Positions 54,738 to 64,000 of a stretch of DNA of 64,000 bases are shown here, one piece after another. The stretch is taken from NCBI GenBank assembly GCA_030867875.1, contig JAOWCC010000917.1, forward strand, positions 372,001-436,000, given 5' to 3'. The first letter of the stretch is position 1. Each line of letters opens with the position of its first letter. Source of the DNA: Actinernus sp. WN-2022. Taxonomy: Eukaryota > Cnidaria > Anthozoa > Actiniaria > Actinernidae. The notes beneath the pieces were generated by a model. That model worked only from the letters and a program-made list of their open reading frames with translations. It did not search any database and was not told the origin of the DNA. The position numbers and the translations under genes are program-made.

Positions 54738-55584
54738 GTGTTTTTCACTAACATACCTTCAACGAGCATGTAATTCTGAAGATTCCTATGAAGAACGAGG
54801 CTTGTGTGGATATAAAGTAAATCATGATCAGGGCGCTAAACCGAAGCAGCAGGATTCCAAACGACACCGTTGCAAAACCAACTGTTGCAACCGACACTTC
54901 TTAAATTAATATTCAGTTTTGAGTTTCGTGTACCTTCTAGTTCGTGATCCGATTGGTTAAATTTGACACTTCGCGCTTAGTGGGTCATTCAATCCAATCA
55001 GTATAAGATGTTGGCGTGGAAACGGCAAATAGTAAGTAATTATTATTCGGCTTCGGTACTTGCCTTTTAATTTAAAACAACACATTGGTTAAAGTTGACA
55101 CTTCGCCGGTAGCGGGATATTCATTTGCGCGCAGCTGATCGGAATTTCATTTCGTATCAGATGTGAGCATAGAAATATTATTCGCTGGAAAACGTCTTTT
55201 CGTTCTGGTTCTCTGACCATTTTGTAACTATTGATTTCGATTAGATGGGAACTCCTTGAATAACATTTGAATTAAACGTTTGCCGTGAGCTGATGGTACC
55301 AGACTTTCCGTCGCCTAACACGTACATGTGAAAACATCCTACAATTGGATTGAATATCCGTTACGCGCGAAGTGTCAAATTTAACCAATCGGATCACGAA
55401 CTAGAGGACACATGCAATTTGAATATTAGCGCAAAACTGAATAATAATTTTAGAAGTGCCGGTTGCAACGTCTACTGCTTCGCCTTATTTACTGTAATCC
55501 ACACAAGCCTTGTTCGGCGTAGGAATCTTCAGGATTACACGCTCATTCGGAAGGTAAGTATTCGATCGTAGCAGTGAAAAACAC
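54738..55584. mobile_element. Inverted-repeat element with ~230-bp arms
   Basis: Left arm 54738-54976 and right arm 55365-55584 pair from GTGTTTTTCAC/GTGAAAAACAC outside to GGTTAAATTTGACACTTCGCGC/GCGCGAAGTGTC inside, with moderate divergence. A third copy of GGTTAAAGTTGACACTTCGC lies in the spacer near 55087. No ORF of note. Confidence 0.8.
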
Positions 55585-56083
55585 AACACATAAATCAGAT
55601 TGCAAATTACTTGTAAGAATGCGTATATAATTTAGATAAAGATTTAATACTACTTCCACAGCAGCATGTGAGTTGCTTTTCATTCGTATCTCGACCTGTT
55701 TTATCTAAAAAAAAACACCGAGTCACGACATGCTTCGAACACCGATTCTATTAGTACGCACTTATGTTATGGCTTTCAAAATAACAGTCAATCGGGAGAC
55801 GAACGAGGACCAGCAGTCTCCAAATGGCGTTGCTGTAGTAGAACTGTTTCGTCTGCATGGTCTCCGATATCAACTGAAGAAGTTCAAAATGTCGATATTG
55901 CTAATGAACCACAATTTACTGACTTTATTCGTGCAAAAATCTGCAGTGATTGGTTAAAGAAAGCATTCGCTTAATCTGAGAACGACAAATACTCCAATTA
56001 AGCCGTGAAACTAACTGCTACCACGGTCCCGAAGTCGATGAATTCTTAAGCCCGGTTTCCAGATCGCAGGGTTCTTTTGTTCT
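55585..56083. other. Non-coding stretch; diverged copy of 10560-10870
   Basis: See 10438-11069 for the shared blocks. No gene recognised. Confidence 0.4.
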
Positions 56084-56099
56084 GTGTATAAATTTACGC

Positions 56100-56620
56100 T
56101 TCGATTCACACCGAATAAAAGAATCCTGCGATCGCTGCTAGTCACTCTAGTCAGCATATACAACGCATTAGTTCAGCCTCATTTTAATTACTGTAGTGAG
56201 GTATGGGATACCTTTAGTCAAGGTCACTCTAATAGGCTTCAGAAACTCCAGAACAGGTCTGCAAGACTAATTATGAATATGAGTAGCGATACCCCTGCCA
56301 CAGAGGCTTTAAATGCCTTAGGCTGGGAAACTCTAAAAACTCAACGAGCAAAGTCAAAAGTAAAACAAATGTATAAAGTGACCAATGGCTTAGCTCCGAG
56401 TTGCCTTGCAGATCTGTTCTCGAGTAAGAGGAATACAACTCAATATAACCTCAGGGGCTCCTCTGCCTCACTGCAGTTACCACTACCAAAAACGGAATAT
56501 CTCAAGAAAAGCTTCTCATCTAGCGGAGGTAAATTGTGGAATTCGCTTCCTGAAGCCATTCAAAAATCTGACTCCCTATCTATCTTTACTAGCAGAATTA
56601 ATGCTCACACTTTTACATGA
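56100..56620 (+). pseudogene. LINE ORF2 C-terminal fragment
   Basis: Open for about 170 codons. It carries the RT thumb and C-terminal domain: YNALVQPHFNYCSEVWD, RLQKLQNRSARLIMN, YNLRGSSASLQLPLPKTEYL and GGKLWNSLPEAIQ. It aligns by eye with the end of LINE 1 ORF2 (YNSLIQPWFDYCDVVWD, RLQKLQNRAARVI), so it is the same broad family. 5'-truncated; the remaining frame is intact and has a normal stop, followed by an AT-rich 3' UTR. Confidence 0.87.
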
Positions 56621-56764
56621 TTCTATTTAGTAAAGGTTTTTATAGTAATAAATTAGAGTAGTTATTATTAATGTAGTAGTTATTATTATTAGTCGTTAGT
56701 ATTAATGTAGTTTCAGTATAAATTTTTAATTAATAGTTTAATTTTTTATGGCTTTGTAACCACC

Positions 56765-57180
56765 CCTTCCAAAATGTGCATGCATGCCGGTAGGCGTGCA
56801 TGCATGTAGGCATGCATGCATGTAGGCATGCATGATGCATGAAAATTGGCCCCTGTGCATGCATTGCATGCATCATGCGTGCATCCTGCATGCACTGGCT
56901 GCATGCATGTGCATGCACGCAGGAGGTCATGCATGTGCATACATGCAGGAGGTTGCGTGCACGAAAATTTGCCCCTGTGCATGCATTGCATGCATGTACA
57001 TGCACGCAGGAGGTCATGCATGTGCATACATGCAGGAGGTTGCGTGCACGAAAATTGGCCCCTGTGCATGCATTGCATGCATCATGCATGCACTGGCTGC
57101 AGCAGGGTGCATGTATGAGAATTATGACACAATTCTGCACTGATGCATGGCATCAGCAGGGTGCATGCATGCATGCACAC
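56765..57180. repeat. TGCATGCA-rich minisatellite
   Basis: Dense TGCATGCA palindromes. A block AGGAGGTCATGCATGTGCAT ... GTGCACGAAAATT(T/G)GCCCCTG, about 110 bp, occurs twice (about 56920-57010 and 57007-57090) and partly elsewhere. The Cys/His/Met-rich frames of up to 136 codons on both strands arise because the repeat lacks stop codons. Confidence 0.9.
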
Positions 57181-57650
57181 AATAGATTCATTAATCACAA
57201 GATTTCGCTTCATAATATTGCTTGAAGAAAAACAATTTAGGTAGGAACCAACTCACACTCGTTTAGTGGTTACAATAACAGACACGTTTAATTAAATTCT
57301 AGTTAATACACAAACAAATAGTAACTACAAATTATTTTGGAAGCTATTTTAACTAACATATTTGAAGTAATTTTGGTTGATAAATTAATTTTAAATCGCT
57401 GAGAATGTATCAACACAGTTTTGAAAATGAAACACAAAAAATGGAGACAAAATGTTTGAACAATATAAAAAATGTATAAATATTTATAGATCGGCTTTCT
57501 CTTAACTGTCCAAAGTAATCGACGATTACTTTGCTTATAACTTGCATACATTCTAAGCAGCATTGATGCGATTACTTTGCGTTTGGTTATAGGATAGTCA
57601 AGTGAAAACTGCTCTACTAAAGGTTGCTAAAATTAAGAAAGACTAGTTGT
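57181..57650. other. AT-rich non-coding stretch
   Basis: Nothing recognised. Confidence 0.5.
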
Positions 57651-57654
57651 AGCT

Positions 57655-57727
57655 GTCACAAGCTATTCTTACTGTTAAAACACTTGCTACACTGCTGACA
57701 TTGATATGGCTTCTCACCAGAACGTGT
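57655..57727 (-). pseudogene. C2H2 zinc-finger remnant
   Basis: The minus strand from 57727 reads TRSGEKPYQCQQCSKCFN and then SKNSL before a stop. This is a classic linker (TGEKPY-like) plus the first half of a C2H2 finger (CxxC, Phe, Leu at correct spacing). The two histidines are lost to the stop. The gene of origin cannot be told. Confidence 0.7.
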
Positions 57728-57760
57728 TTGAGCAAATTTATCAACTTTGAAGACACGAGT

Positions 57761-60666
57761 GAAATTAATCATTAAGTTTACGAGGACCCATGCGATTAGT
57801 TGTTAATAATATAGACTCTGATGGCAAACATGTTTGACAAAAGAGTAGAATACATTGTAATGTGCATTCTACATGTATCGCATGGGAAAACCGGGTTAGT
57901 GTCAAACATCAAACACGAACAGAAGTAACTTGTTTGACTTAAGTTATTACTTGTGCAAGGCCTTTGGCCTCGTGAGTAACAAAGTTCTGCAAGTGTTTAT
58001 CAAGCAATCAAAAGGTCACAAGTTTGCCCCAATTAAGAAAAATACCTTCTTCATCAGCTAATCGGATTTTCAGTAAATAATGCTTTTGTATTGATGTGTC
58101 CAGTTATGCAAACATAAAATAACCATTACCGATGTAAACAAATCTCTAGCGGCAAAATATTCTAGGGCTCACTAGTGAATGAGACCTCAACTTCTATAAA
58201 TGCAGAGAGGGGTTCACGTATTCCCATGCAAGCACCCAAGGGTGGGCCACTTATAACTATGCAACAGCTAGTTAGTTGATAGAATGCGACCAAGTGCTGA
58301 AAAATCGGTAGAATGGAACAGTCTAAATTAAACTAGTGTACCAAGTACTTGTAAATTGGGACATGTATTGACACAATCACTTCCAGGCCAGTTCTTCAAT
58401 AAAAAGCACGGTCTCAAATAAATGTCCCTGGCGTTTATTTAAAATCACCCTGCTCATACATTGTACTTATACCTAGCATTAATATTCCAGAAAATGTTGT
58501 AAGCATATATTATTGTAAGAAATTATACCTTTCAATTACCTGCACAATTACTTTTTTTAATGATCGCATGTGTACTCGCCAACCAGCAAACTTGTTGCAT
58601 ACTATACATGTATACCTGACAGTCATGTGCTATCTTTGATTTTCTGGCATACATGTATTCTGAAAACGAAAGAGTACAACAGTACTGTTAGCAGTGTTCT
58701 ATTACTTAATTTAAATTATTTTGGGAAATAATGAAATTGTATTTGATTTTCAAGGTGTTTGTGTGCTCATTGGAAGCACCCACTATAACAAACAAATGTT
58801 ATCTAAAAAAGAAAGTATCTGATGTTATTTTGTTAATTAAGAAATTAAAACAAAAGTCTAAATTCTAAGGATTACTTTCTGGTTTTTTAGTCATGAAATG
58901 GCCTGAAGATAAATCTTACCCTAAATAAATAAATAATTACTGGCAAACAACCTATAGACAAATGTAGCAATCAGGCAATATTAAGCATGTCTATTTAGTA
59001 GCTTACCAGAAGATAGACTTCTAGCAGTTATCACATAATTAGCATATTGGTGCCTGCGAGGACTTCTCACTAACACAAGGGTGATACACCTCACAGCCAC
59101 TGTTCGGGTAAAAAATCCCTTATTTTTTTAACGGGACCTGCAACTACCATAGGGGGTGATCAAAGCCAGGACTATATGCTAAACCACTGATCAAATTGGA
59201 ATTTAGCATGTGTTTTTTTTGGACAGAGGAACACCGGATAACCCGAATAAAAACCCTTGGAGCAAGGGTGAATACCAACAAACTCAACTCGCATGTGGTG
59301 CCCACGAACTAGAATTGCATCCGGGTCACAAAGGTGAATACCACTGCAACACCCTGGCTCCTCTGGTTGCATGTTATAATAATTATTAGATCACACTAGA
59401 CTTACAAAATTGGGTTATGTTGAACCTCTAAAATTAAACCTCTAAAATTAAATAAATCCTACAGTTGTAATGTAATCTTTGGATATAAATGGATCTACAT
59501 GCATGCAGCAATCCTATAATGTTAAACTTAATCTTGTTCCAGGAACTCAGCCAACATTCTTGTAGAAGTATTCAGGACCAAACAAACCCTTGTAAAATCT
59601 CATCTGTTTTTTAGCTCGAACCCCTTGCCTTCAAAAAACAATACCACTTTTAATGTCTTTAGTCACTTTCAAGTGAACTGAGGTCATTCTGCAATCAGGC
59701 CAACTAAATTAAGGTTTAATTTTCACTCAGCTGCACTAGTTCTCCTAATCCCTCCAGTTTTAGCTTTCTAGCCCATTCTCTGAAACCCTTTCTCTATATT
59801 GGTTTGCCCTACAAGAAAACAACAACATACACGATTAGTCACTTTTATACATGTACATACATACTGCCAAATAATTAGAAAACCTATTAAAAGCAAAGAG
59901 CCTTTAGCCATGGGGAAAGGGCGATCGATATACGTGTACAACGACTGGAAAATATTAAAACTGCCTGGCAGATCGACCGTAAAAAGCGGTCAATAATACA
60001 ACGGATTTCAATGTTTATATTAATACATTCGACGCACTTATTTGATACATACATGCTCTCACTTGTTTATCATGGTTTTGAGGTACTGAATCAAATAACT
60101 TGGTGCTCTTTCGTATTCCAAATACTTCAGACTTCGAGAGACTTCAGAAGTGGCTAAATTTGCGCGGTGTACGTTACACTGAAATCGGTTCTAACGTCGT
60201 AATCGGGGCGTAATCGACGTACTTTTCTGAGCGAAATTGACAATGCTGCACTTACCTTCGATTCTTGAGGAATCCTGAAGATTGTTATTAAAGAAATAAG
60301 AGTTTGATAATGCTAAAAACCACAGCAGTAGACAGAGAATTTGTAACAAACAGTCCAACTTCACGTGAAGAAGACGGTTGACGAGTAATATTTATATACG
60401 TACGTACTTTGAGCGCCAAATTAATTGAAAGCGTGCGTCCCGTGAATCGGATTGGTTACCGAACACGATACCTGGTATTCTCCGCGACGTGATTGGTTGA
60501 AAGTATATTATAATACCCGGAAATTGTCAAAGGTTAATTCGTAACTTATAAACAAGGTTCGCATCTCCATTGTCTAACACGTCCCCACGATGGGAACTAC
60601 TTCATGTAGCTGTACATAATGTCCCGACACATAGTGTCTCGAAAGCATCTCCTTAGTAGCCGAAGT
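57761..60666. other. AT-rich non-coding stretch
   Basis: Short frames only. A hairpin TTACTTGTGCAAGGCCTTTGG/CCTCGTGAGTAA at 57948-57980 resembles the ACTCGGGCCAGGCCTTTGGCC hairpin of 37816-40410. No gene seen in 2.9 kb. Confidence 0.5.
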
Positions 60667-60858
60667 CCTTCCTTTGCGCTCCTTAGCCCTCCTTTACGCT
60701 CCTTAGCCCTCCTTTACGCTCCTTAGCCCTCCTTTACGCTCCTTAGCCCCCCTTTACGCTCCTTAGCCCTCTTTTACGCTCCTTAGCCCTCCTTAGCCAT
60801 CCTTTAAACGCTCCTTAGCCATCCTTTACGCTCCTTAGCCCTCTTTTACGCTCCTTAG
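60667..60858 (+). repeat. 20-bp minisatellite
   Basis: About ten copies of GCTCCTTAGCCCTCCTTTAC with small variations. Confidence 0.93.
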
Positions 60859-60879
60859 TTTTTTCACTATCCATATTTT

Positions 60880-61150
60880 ATTATTATTTCCAGATAGTTA
60901 TTGGATAGCCTAGTTTTCTACATTGTACTATCATACATGCAGATAGTTTTCGGATAATCTGAAACCTTAAACTGCAAGAACACAAACCTGGCTAGTTTTT
61001 TACTATCCAATTTTTTTATCATTTTCGGATAGTTTTCAGATAGGCTAGTTTTCTACTTCATTAAATGCAGATAGTTTTCGGATAGGTTTGTGTTGATAGT
61101 TTTTAGATAGCCTATCTATTAACTATCTATTAACTATCTTTGTAACATAT
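60880..61150 (+). repeat. Irregular GATAGTTTTCGGATAG repeats
   Basis: CAGATAGTTTTCGGATA occurs near 60940 and 61068, with GATAG.CTAGTTTTCTAC at 60903 and 61031, giving a period of about 128 bp, plus scattered TAACTATCTAT. Confidence 0.7.
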
Positions 61151-61319
61151 ACAGTGTAGTTATTAATTAGCCAAAAGGTAGTGAAAGTATTCCTGTGGAC
61201 TATCCGATAAACTGCTCAGATAGTAAAAATAATTATAGTAAATGTGTGCAATTATTTGTGACAACTTAAGCATGTGGATAGGAAATAGATACGACTGTTC
61301 ATTTTTGTGAAAGTAATCA

Positions 61320-61775
61320 AGTTTTTCCAAGAATTACCAAAGCTGGAAAAAACTTGAATTTCTAAATGTATAAATATCCATTCCAGCTGGTTATTCGAGC
61401 TTTTCCATGAATTACCAAAGCTGGAAAAAGCTGGAATTTCTAGAATGTTAAATAGAACCTGTCAGATTCCAGATTATTCAAGCTTTTCCAAGATTACCAA
61501 AGCTGGAAAAAGCTGGAATTTCTAGGATGTAATATCCATTCCAGGTTATTCAAGCTTTTCCATGAATTACCAAAGCTGGAAAAAGCTGGAATTTCTAGAA
61601 TGTTAAATAGAACCTGTCAGATTCCAGATTATTCAAGCTTTTCCAAGATTACCAAAGCTGGAAAAAGCTGGAATTTCTAGAATGTAATATCCATTCCAGG
61701 TTATTCAAGCTTTTTCCAGAAAAACAAAGCTGGAAAAAGCTGGAATTTCTAGAACATGAAAAAGCTTGAATTGCT
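61320..61775 (+). repeat. Tandem array, 155-bp higher-order unit of two ~77-bp halves
   Basis: AGCTTTT anchors at 61398, 61481, 61553, 61636 and 61708 (spacing 83, 72, 83, 72). CCATTCCAG occurs at 61378, 61536 and 61691 (158, 155). Each half carries AGCTTTTCCA...GGAAAAAGCTGGAATTTCTAG, an inverted repeat. Confidence 0.92.
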
Positions 61776-62197
61776 TTGATGCTCATTTCTTGAACATTCT
61801 AGAATAATCCCAGAATATTCTAGAATATTCTAGCATTCAGACTAAAGCTTGAATCCTGTTTCACAAGGGTAGAGCTGAGACACGCGAGGTTCACTACTAG
61901 TAGTAGTCTATGCCTAAGGTTTATAGTTATTTACTCGCTTAGAAACGACCTTGTTAACTTCGAAATATACTCAAAGTTCAAGTTTCAAGTTTGTTCAATT
62001 TAACTCAATGTATCAGATTAATTACAAGGTATTACAAATAGAAAGAAAAAATGGAGAAATAGTTACAATAATTCAACTATTTGATAGACTAAACCAAGAT
62101 AAGATACAAAGAGTACGGGACATCCTAATAGCCTAGAACTAATCGAGAGGATGCCCCTACAAATTCTAATATATATAAATGAATTAAATTAAAAAGT
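61776..62197. other. Non-coding stretch
   Basis: Nothing recognised apart from TTCTAGAAT-type palindromes near 61797-61835. Confidence 0.45.
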
Positions 62198-62478
62198 ACA
62201 CATCATTGTGTAAATTATGGTGTTGCCATGGAAACTCTCATGGCCCCACGCACCTATCAACTTGAACATAAAATTCCAATTTCTTTCCTTATTACAAAAA
62301 ATAAGTTCCTTAAACTATTCACATACAATGCCTACATTGTTCCAAATCTTATTTTGGACCCACACCAAAAAAAAATTGTTTGACAAAGGAGAAATTAAGG
62401 AAGTTTGTGATATTTGTAGTGGAAGCCTGGGGCCAGACTGTTTCCATGGCAACATCATAATTTGCACAATGATGTGTA
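62198..62478. mobile_element. Element with ~39-bp inverted ends
   Basis: ACACATCATTGTGTAAATTA and GTTGCCATGGAAAC at the left pair with GTTTCCATGGCAAC and TAATTTGCACAATGATGTGT at the right. The 119-codon frame inside has no motif. Confidence 0.75.
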
Positions 62479-62765
62479 TTTGCCATAGTAGCACATATGT
62501 GCAAAGTTTTAATAGTTTTTATCCAATATTTGTAGAGATATTTGTGATTTGTCTCCAAGCTGTGCAAACAATATGACGTCATAGGTCATCTCATTTGCAT
62601 ATTACAAAAACCTGAATATCTCTGAAACGAGAGGAGATGTTGACAAACGGAAAATGTCATTATTCCTCATTTCGAAAGCATTTTAACATTAGCTCAACTT
62701 AATTTTCACTTCATATGCACTTAAAGAGGTTTGAAAATAGACCAATCCAATGTAATTTCCACGCA

Positions 62766-63152
62766 AACATGGCGCGAAATACAGTGTTTGTAAGAGAATC
62801 CGATGCCAAATAATTTCCGTAAGATCGAATTTATGAAATATTCTTCAGATACAAACTCAAGATACCAGGTAAAAGATTAACTGATCGAAATTTGAGGGAT
62901 GTAGCTGTGTTGGTAAGCATACAATCGTGTTTTTAGTTTCCCATACATTTTTCTGTAACAACGACAAATGTACGGGAAACTAAAAACTAGATTGCTCATT
63001 TCCCAGCATAGTTACATGCCTCAAATTTCGATCAGTTAATCTTTTATCTGGTATCTTAAGGTTGTATCTGAAGAATATTTCATAAATCCGATTTTACGGA
63101 AATTATTTGGCATCGGATTCCCATACAAACACTGTATTTCACGCCATGTTTG
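62766..63152. mobile_element. 387-bp near-perfect palindrome
   Basis: Arms 62766-62952 and 62967-63152 are inverted copies around a ~14-bp loop (TTCTGTAACAACGAC), from AAACATGGCG.GAAATACAGTG to GTTTCCCATACATTT. Half copies occur at 24905-25110 and 51215-51425. Confidence 0.92.
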
Positions 63153-64000
63153 CACCCCCTACAGGATGGTGGAAATTACCTTGGATTGGTCTATTGGTTC
63201 AGCATATTTTACCAAGATATTTTACAGAATTACCTTGTTCAATGAACAAACACAACGCAATATCATAAGATTGTAACTAGATGATTAATTCGAGTCGCTG
63301 ATGTGTATTTAAGTTGTAATGAGACTTCAAGTTTTCACTTTGCTAGGTCGTAGTTAGAACCTGGGCCACGTGCATATACATTGTTTTTGCATAGTTAGTT
63401 CGTCCGTGAAATAGTCATTTACTTTTTGTAAGTATTATTAAGGAACCTACTGATCAACATATCTACTTGAAGGTAAATTAGGAATTACTTTGAAACACTC
63501 CCGGGGAACCATTACTTTAAACTGTGCAAGGCTTACCGTCATCTTCGAACTGTGTTTAGTGTTTCGTTTTCCTCCAAATATACCAGCCCAGAAATAGCCA
63601 TTTAGGGTTCAAACGAAGTCTTGGTGAGTTCTCAGCTTGGTTCCAAAACTCTTAAACTAGCTAACCTGCTCTAAATCCATGAAGTTGTAGGAAATTAAGA
63701 CCGCTCAGACACTGCTTCGCTGGGGAACCGTTGAACTTGAAGTTCGTCCAACAGCCGAAACCTGATATACACGTACTCATGAGCATGCGTCATAGCGTTG
63801 CTGCTGACCGATTTACAGTACTGTAGTTACCAGTCTCTACTCGTGTATCAGGAGAACAACTGCGGAATGGATCGATTGATCTTTTCAGTATTTTGTACTA
63901 TAGTATTATTTTTGATTTATTAATGCTTAAGCAATTTACATGCATTTGGGATTTAAACGAACAAAATGGGATCCTGAGTAAATATAACTCCAAAAAAGTT
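63153..64000. other. Non-coding stretch
   Basis: AT-rich, no gene or repeat that I can support up to the window end. Confidence 0.5.

Noticed and set aside
56730..57225. Cys/His/Met-rich frames resembling metal-binding proteins
   Set aside because: They come from TGCATGCA repeats lacking stop codons, and appear in several frames on both strands.
62217..62576. 119-codon frame
   Set aside because: It lies within an element with inverted ends and has no recognisable domain.

Overview
This window looks like a repeat-rich, gene-poor stretch of a metazoan nuclear genome, most likely an anthozoan cnidarian such as a stony coral. That inference rests on the kinds of elements present: CR1/L2-type LINEs with PHD, esterase or 2A-like modules, a Ty3/gypsy element, many perfect-hairpin MITEs, and repeats ending in (TTA)n tails. 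I found no convincing intron-containing host gene. The only non-transposon coding candidates are two short ORFs of low confidence (36246-36425 and 50322-50570) and a broken C2H2 zinc-finger remnant near 57.7 kb.

Layout. 1-9126 is one large inverted repeat: arms 1-748 and 8363-9126, with the left arm running off the window. Its 7.6-kb spacer holds a CR1-like LINE on the minus strand (2768-6402, esterase ORF plus endonuclease-RT ORF) embedded in a (GAGAAA)n tract, and a foldback element with 12-bp repeats in its arms (7154-7928). 9.8-11 kb holds an RT relic, a microsatellite and a hairpin MITE with a 9-bp target duplication. 11070-14905 is a second, apparently intact LINE (minus strand, 1193-residue ORF), followed on its 5' side by a ~78-bp tandem array. 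16.3-22.9 kb holds a broken LINE, MITEs, a 76-bp array split by an hAT-like element, and an inverted pair of dispersed repeats. 23.2-26.7 kb is a segment present in three diverged tandem copies. 27195-32642 is a decayed gypsy retrotransposon (minus strand) with both LTRs. 35-41 kb holds duplicated AT-rich sequence, a LINE 3' fragment and a very recent 1.3-kb tandem duplication. 44769-47690 is a third LINE (plus strand) whose single ORF carries an in-frame internal deletion. 48-56 kb is dense in foldback elements and a third ~75-bp array. 56-64 kb holds a LINE fragment, a TGCATGCA-rich minisatellite, a 20-bp minisatellite, a ~77/155-bp array and a long palindrome.

How the parts relate. Intact LINEs (at least LINE 2, perhaps LINE 1) could supply retrotransposition activity for the truncated LINE copies. 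The MITEs carry no genes and must have used transposases encoded elsewhere: 9-bp target duplications point to a Mutator-like source, 8-bp ones to hAT. The strongest leads for something new are: the single in-frame UGA separating esterase from endonuclease-RT in LINE 1; the signal-peptide, 2A-like, PHD, endonuclease and RT layout of LINE 2; tandem repeat units upstream of two different LINEs; four unrelated tandem arrays that share a 75-78 bp period and a dyad in every unit; and a giant inverted repeat whose outer ~365 bp are nearly identical while the inner part has diverged.
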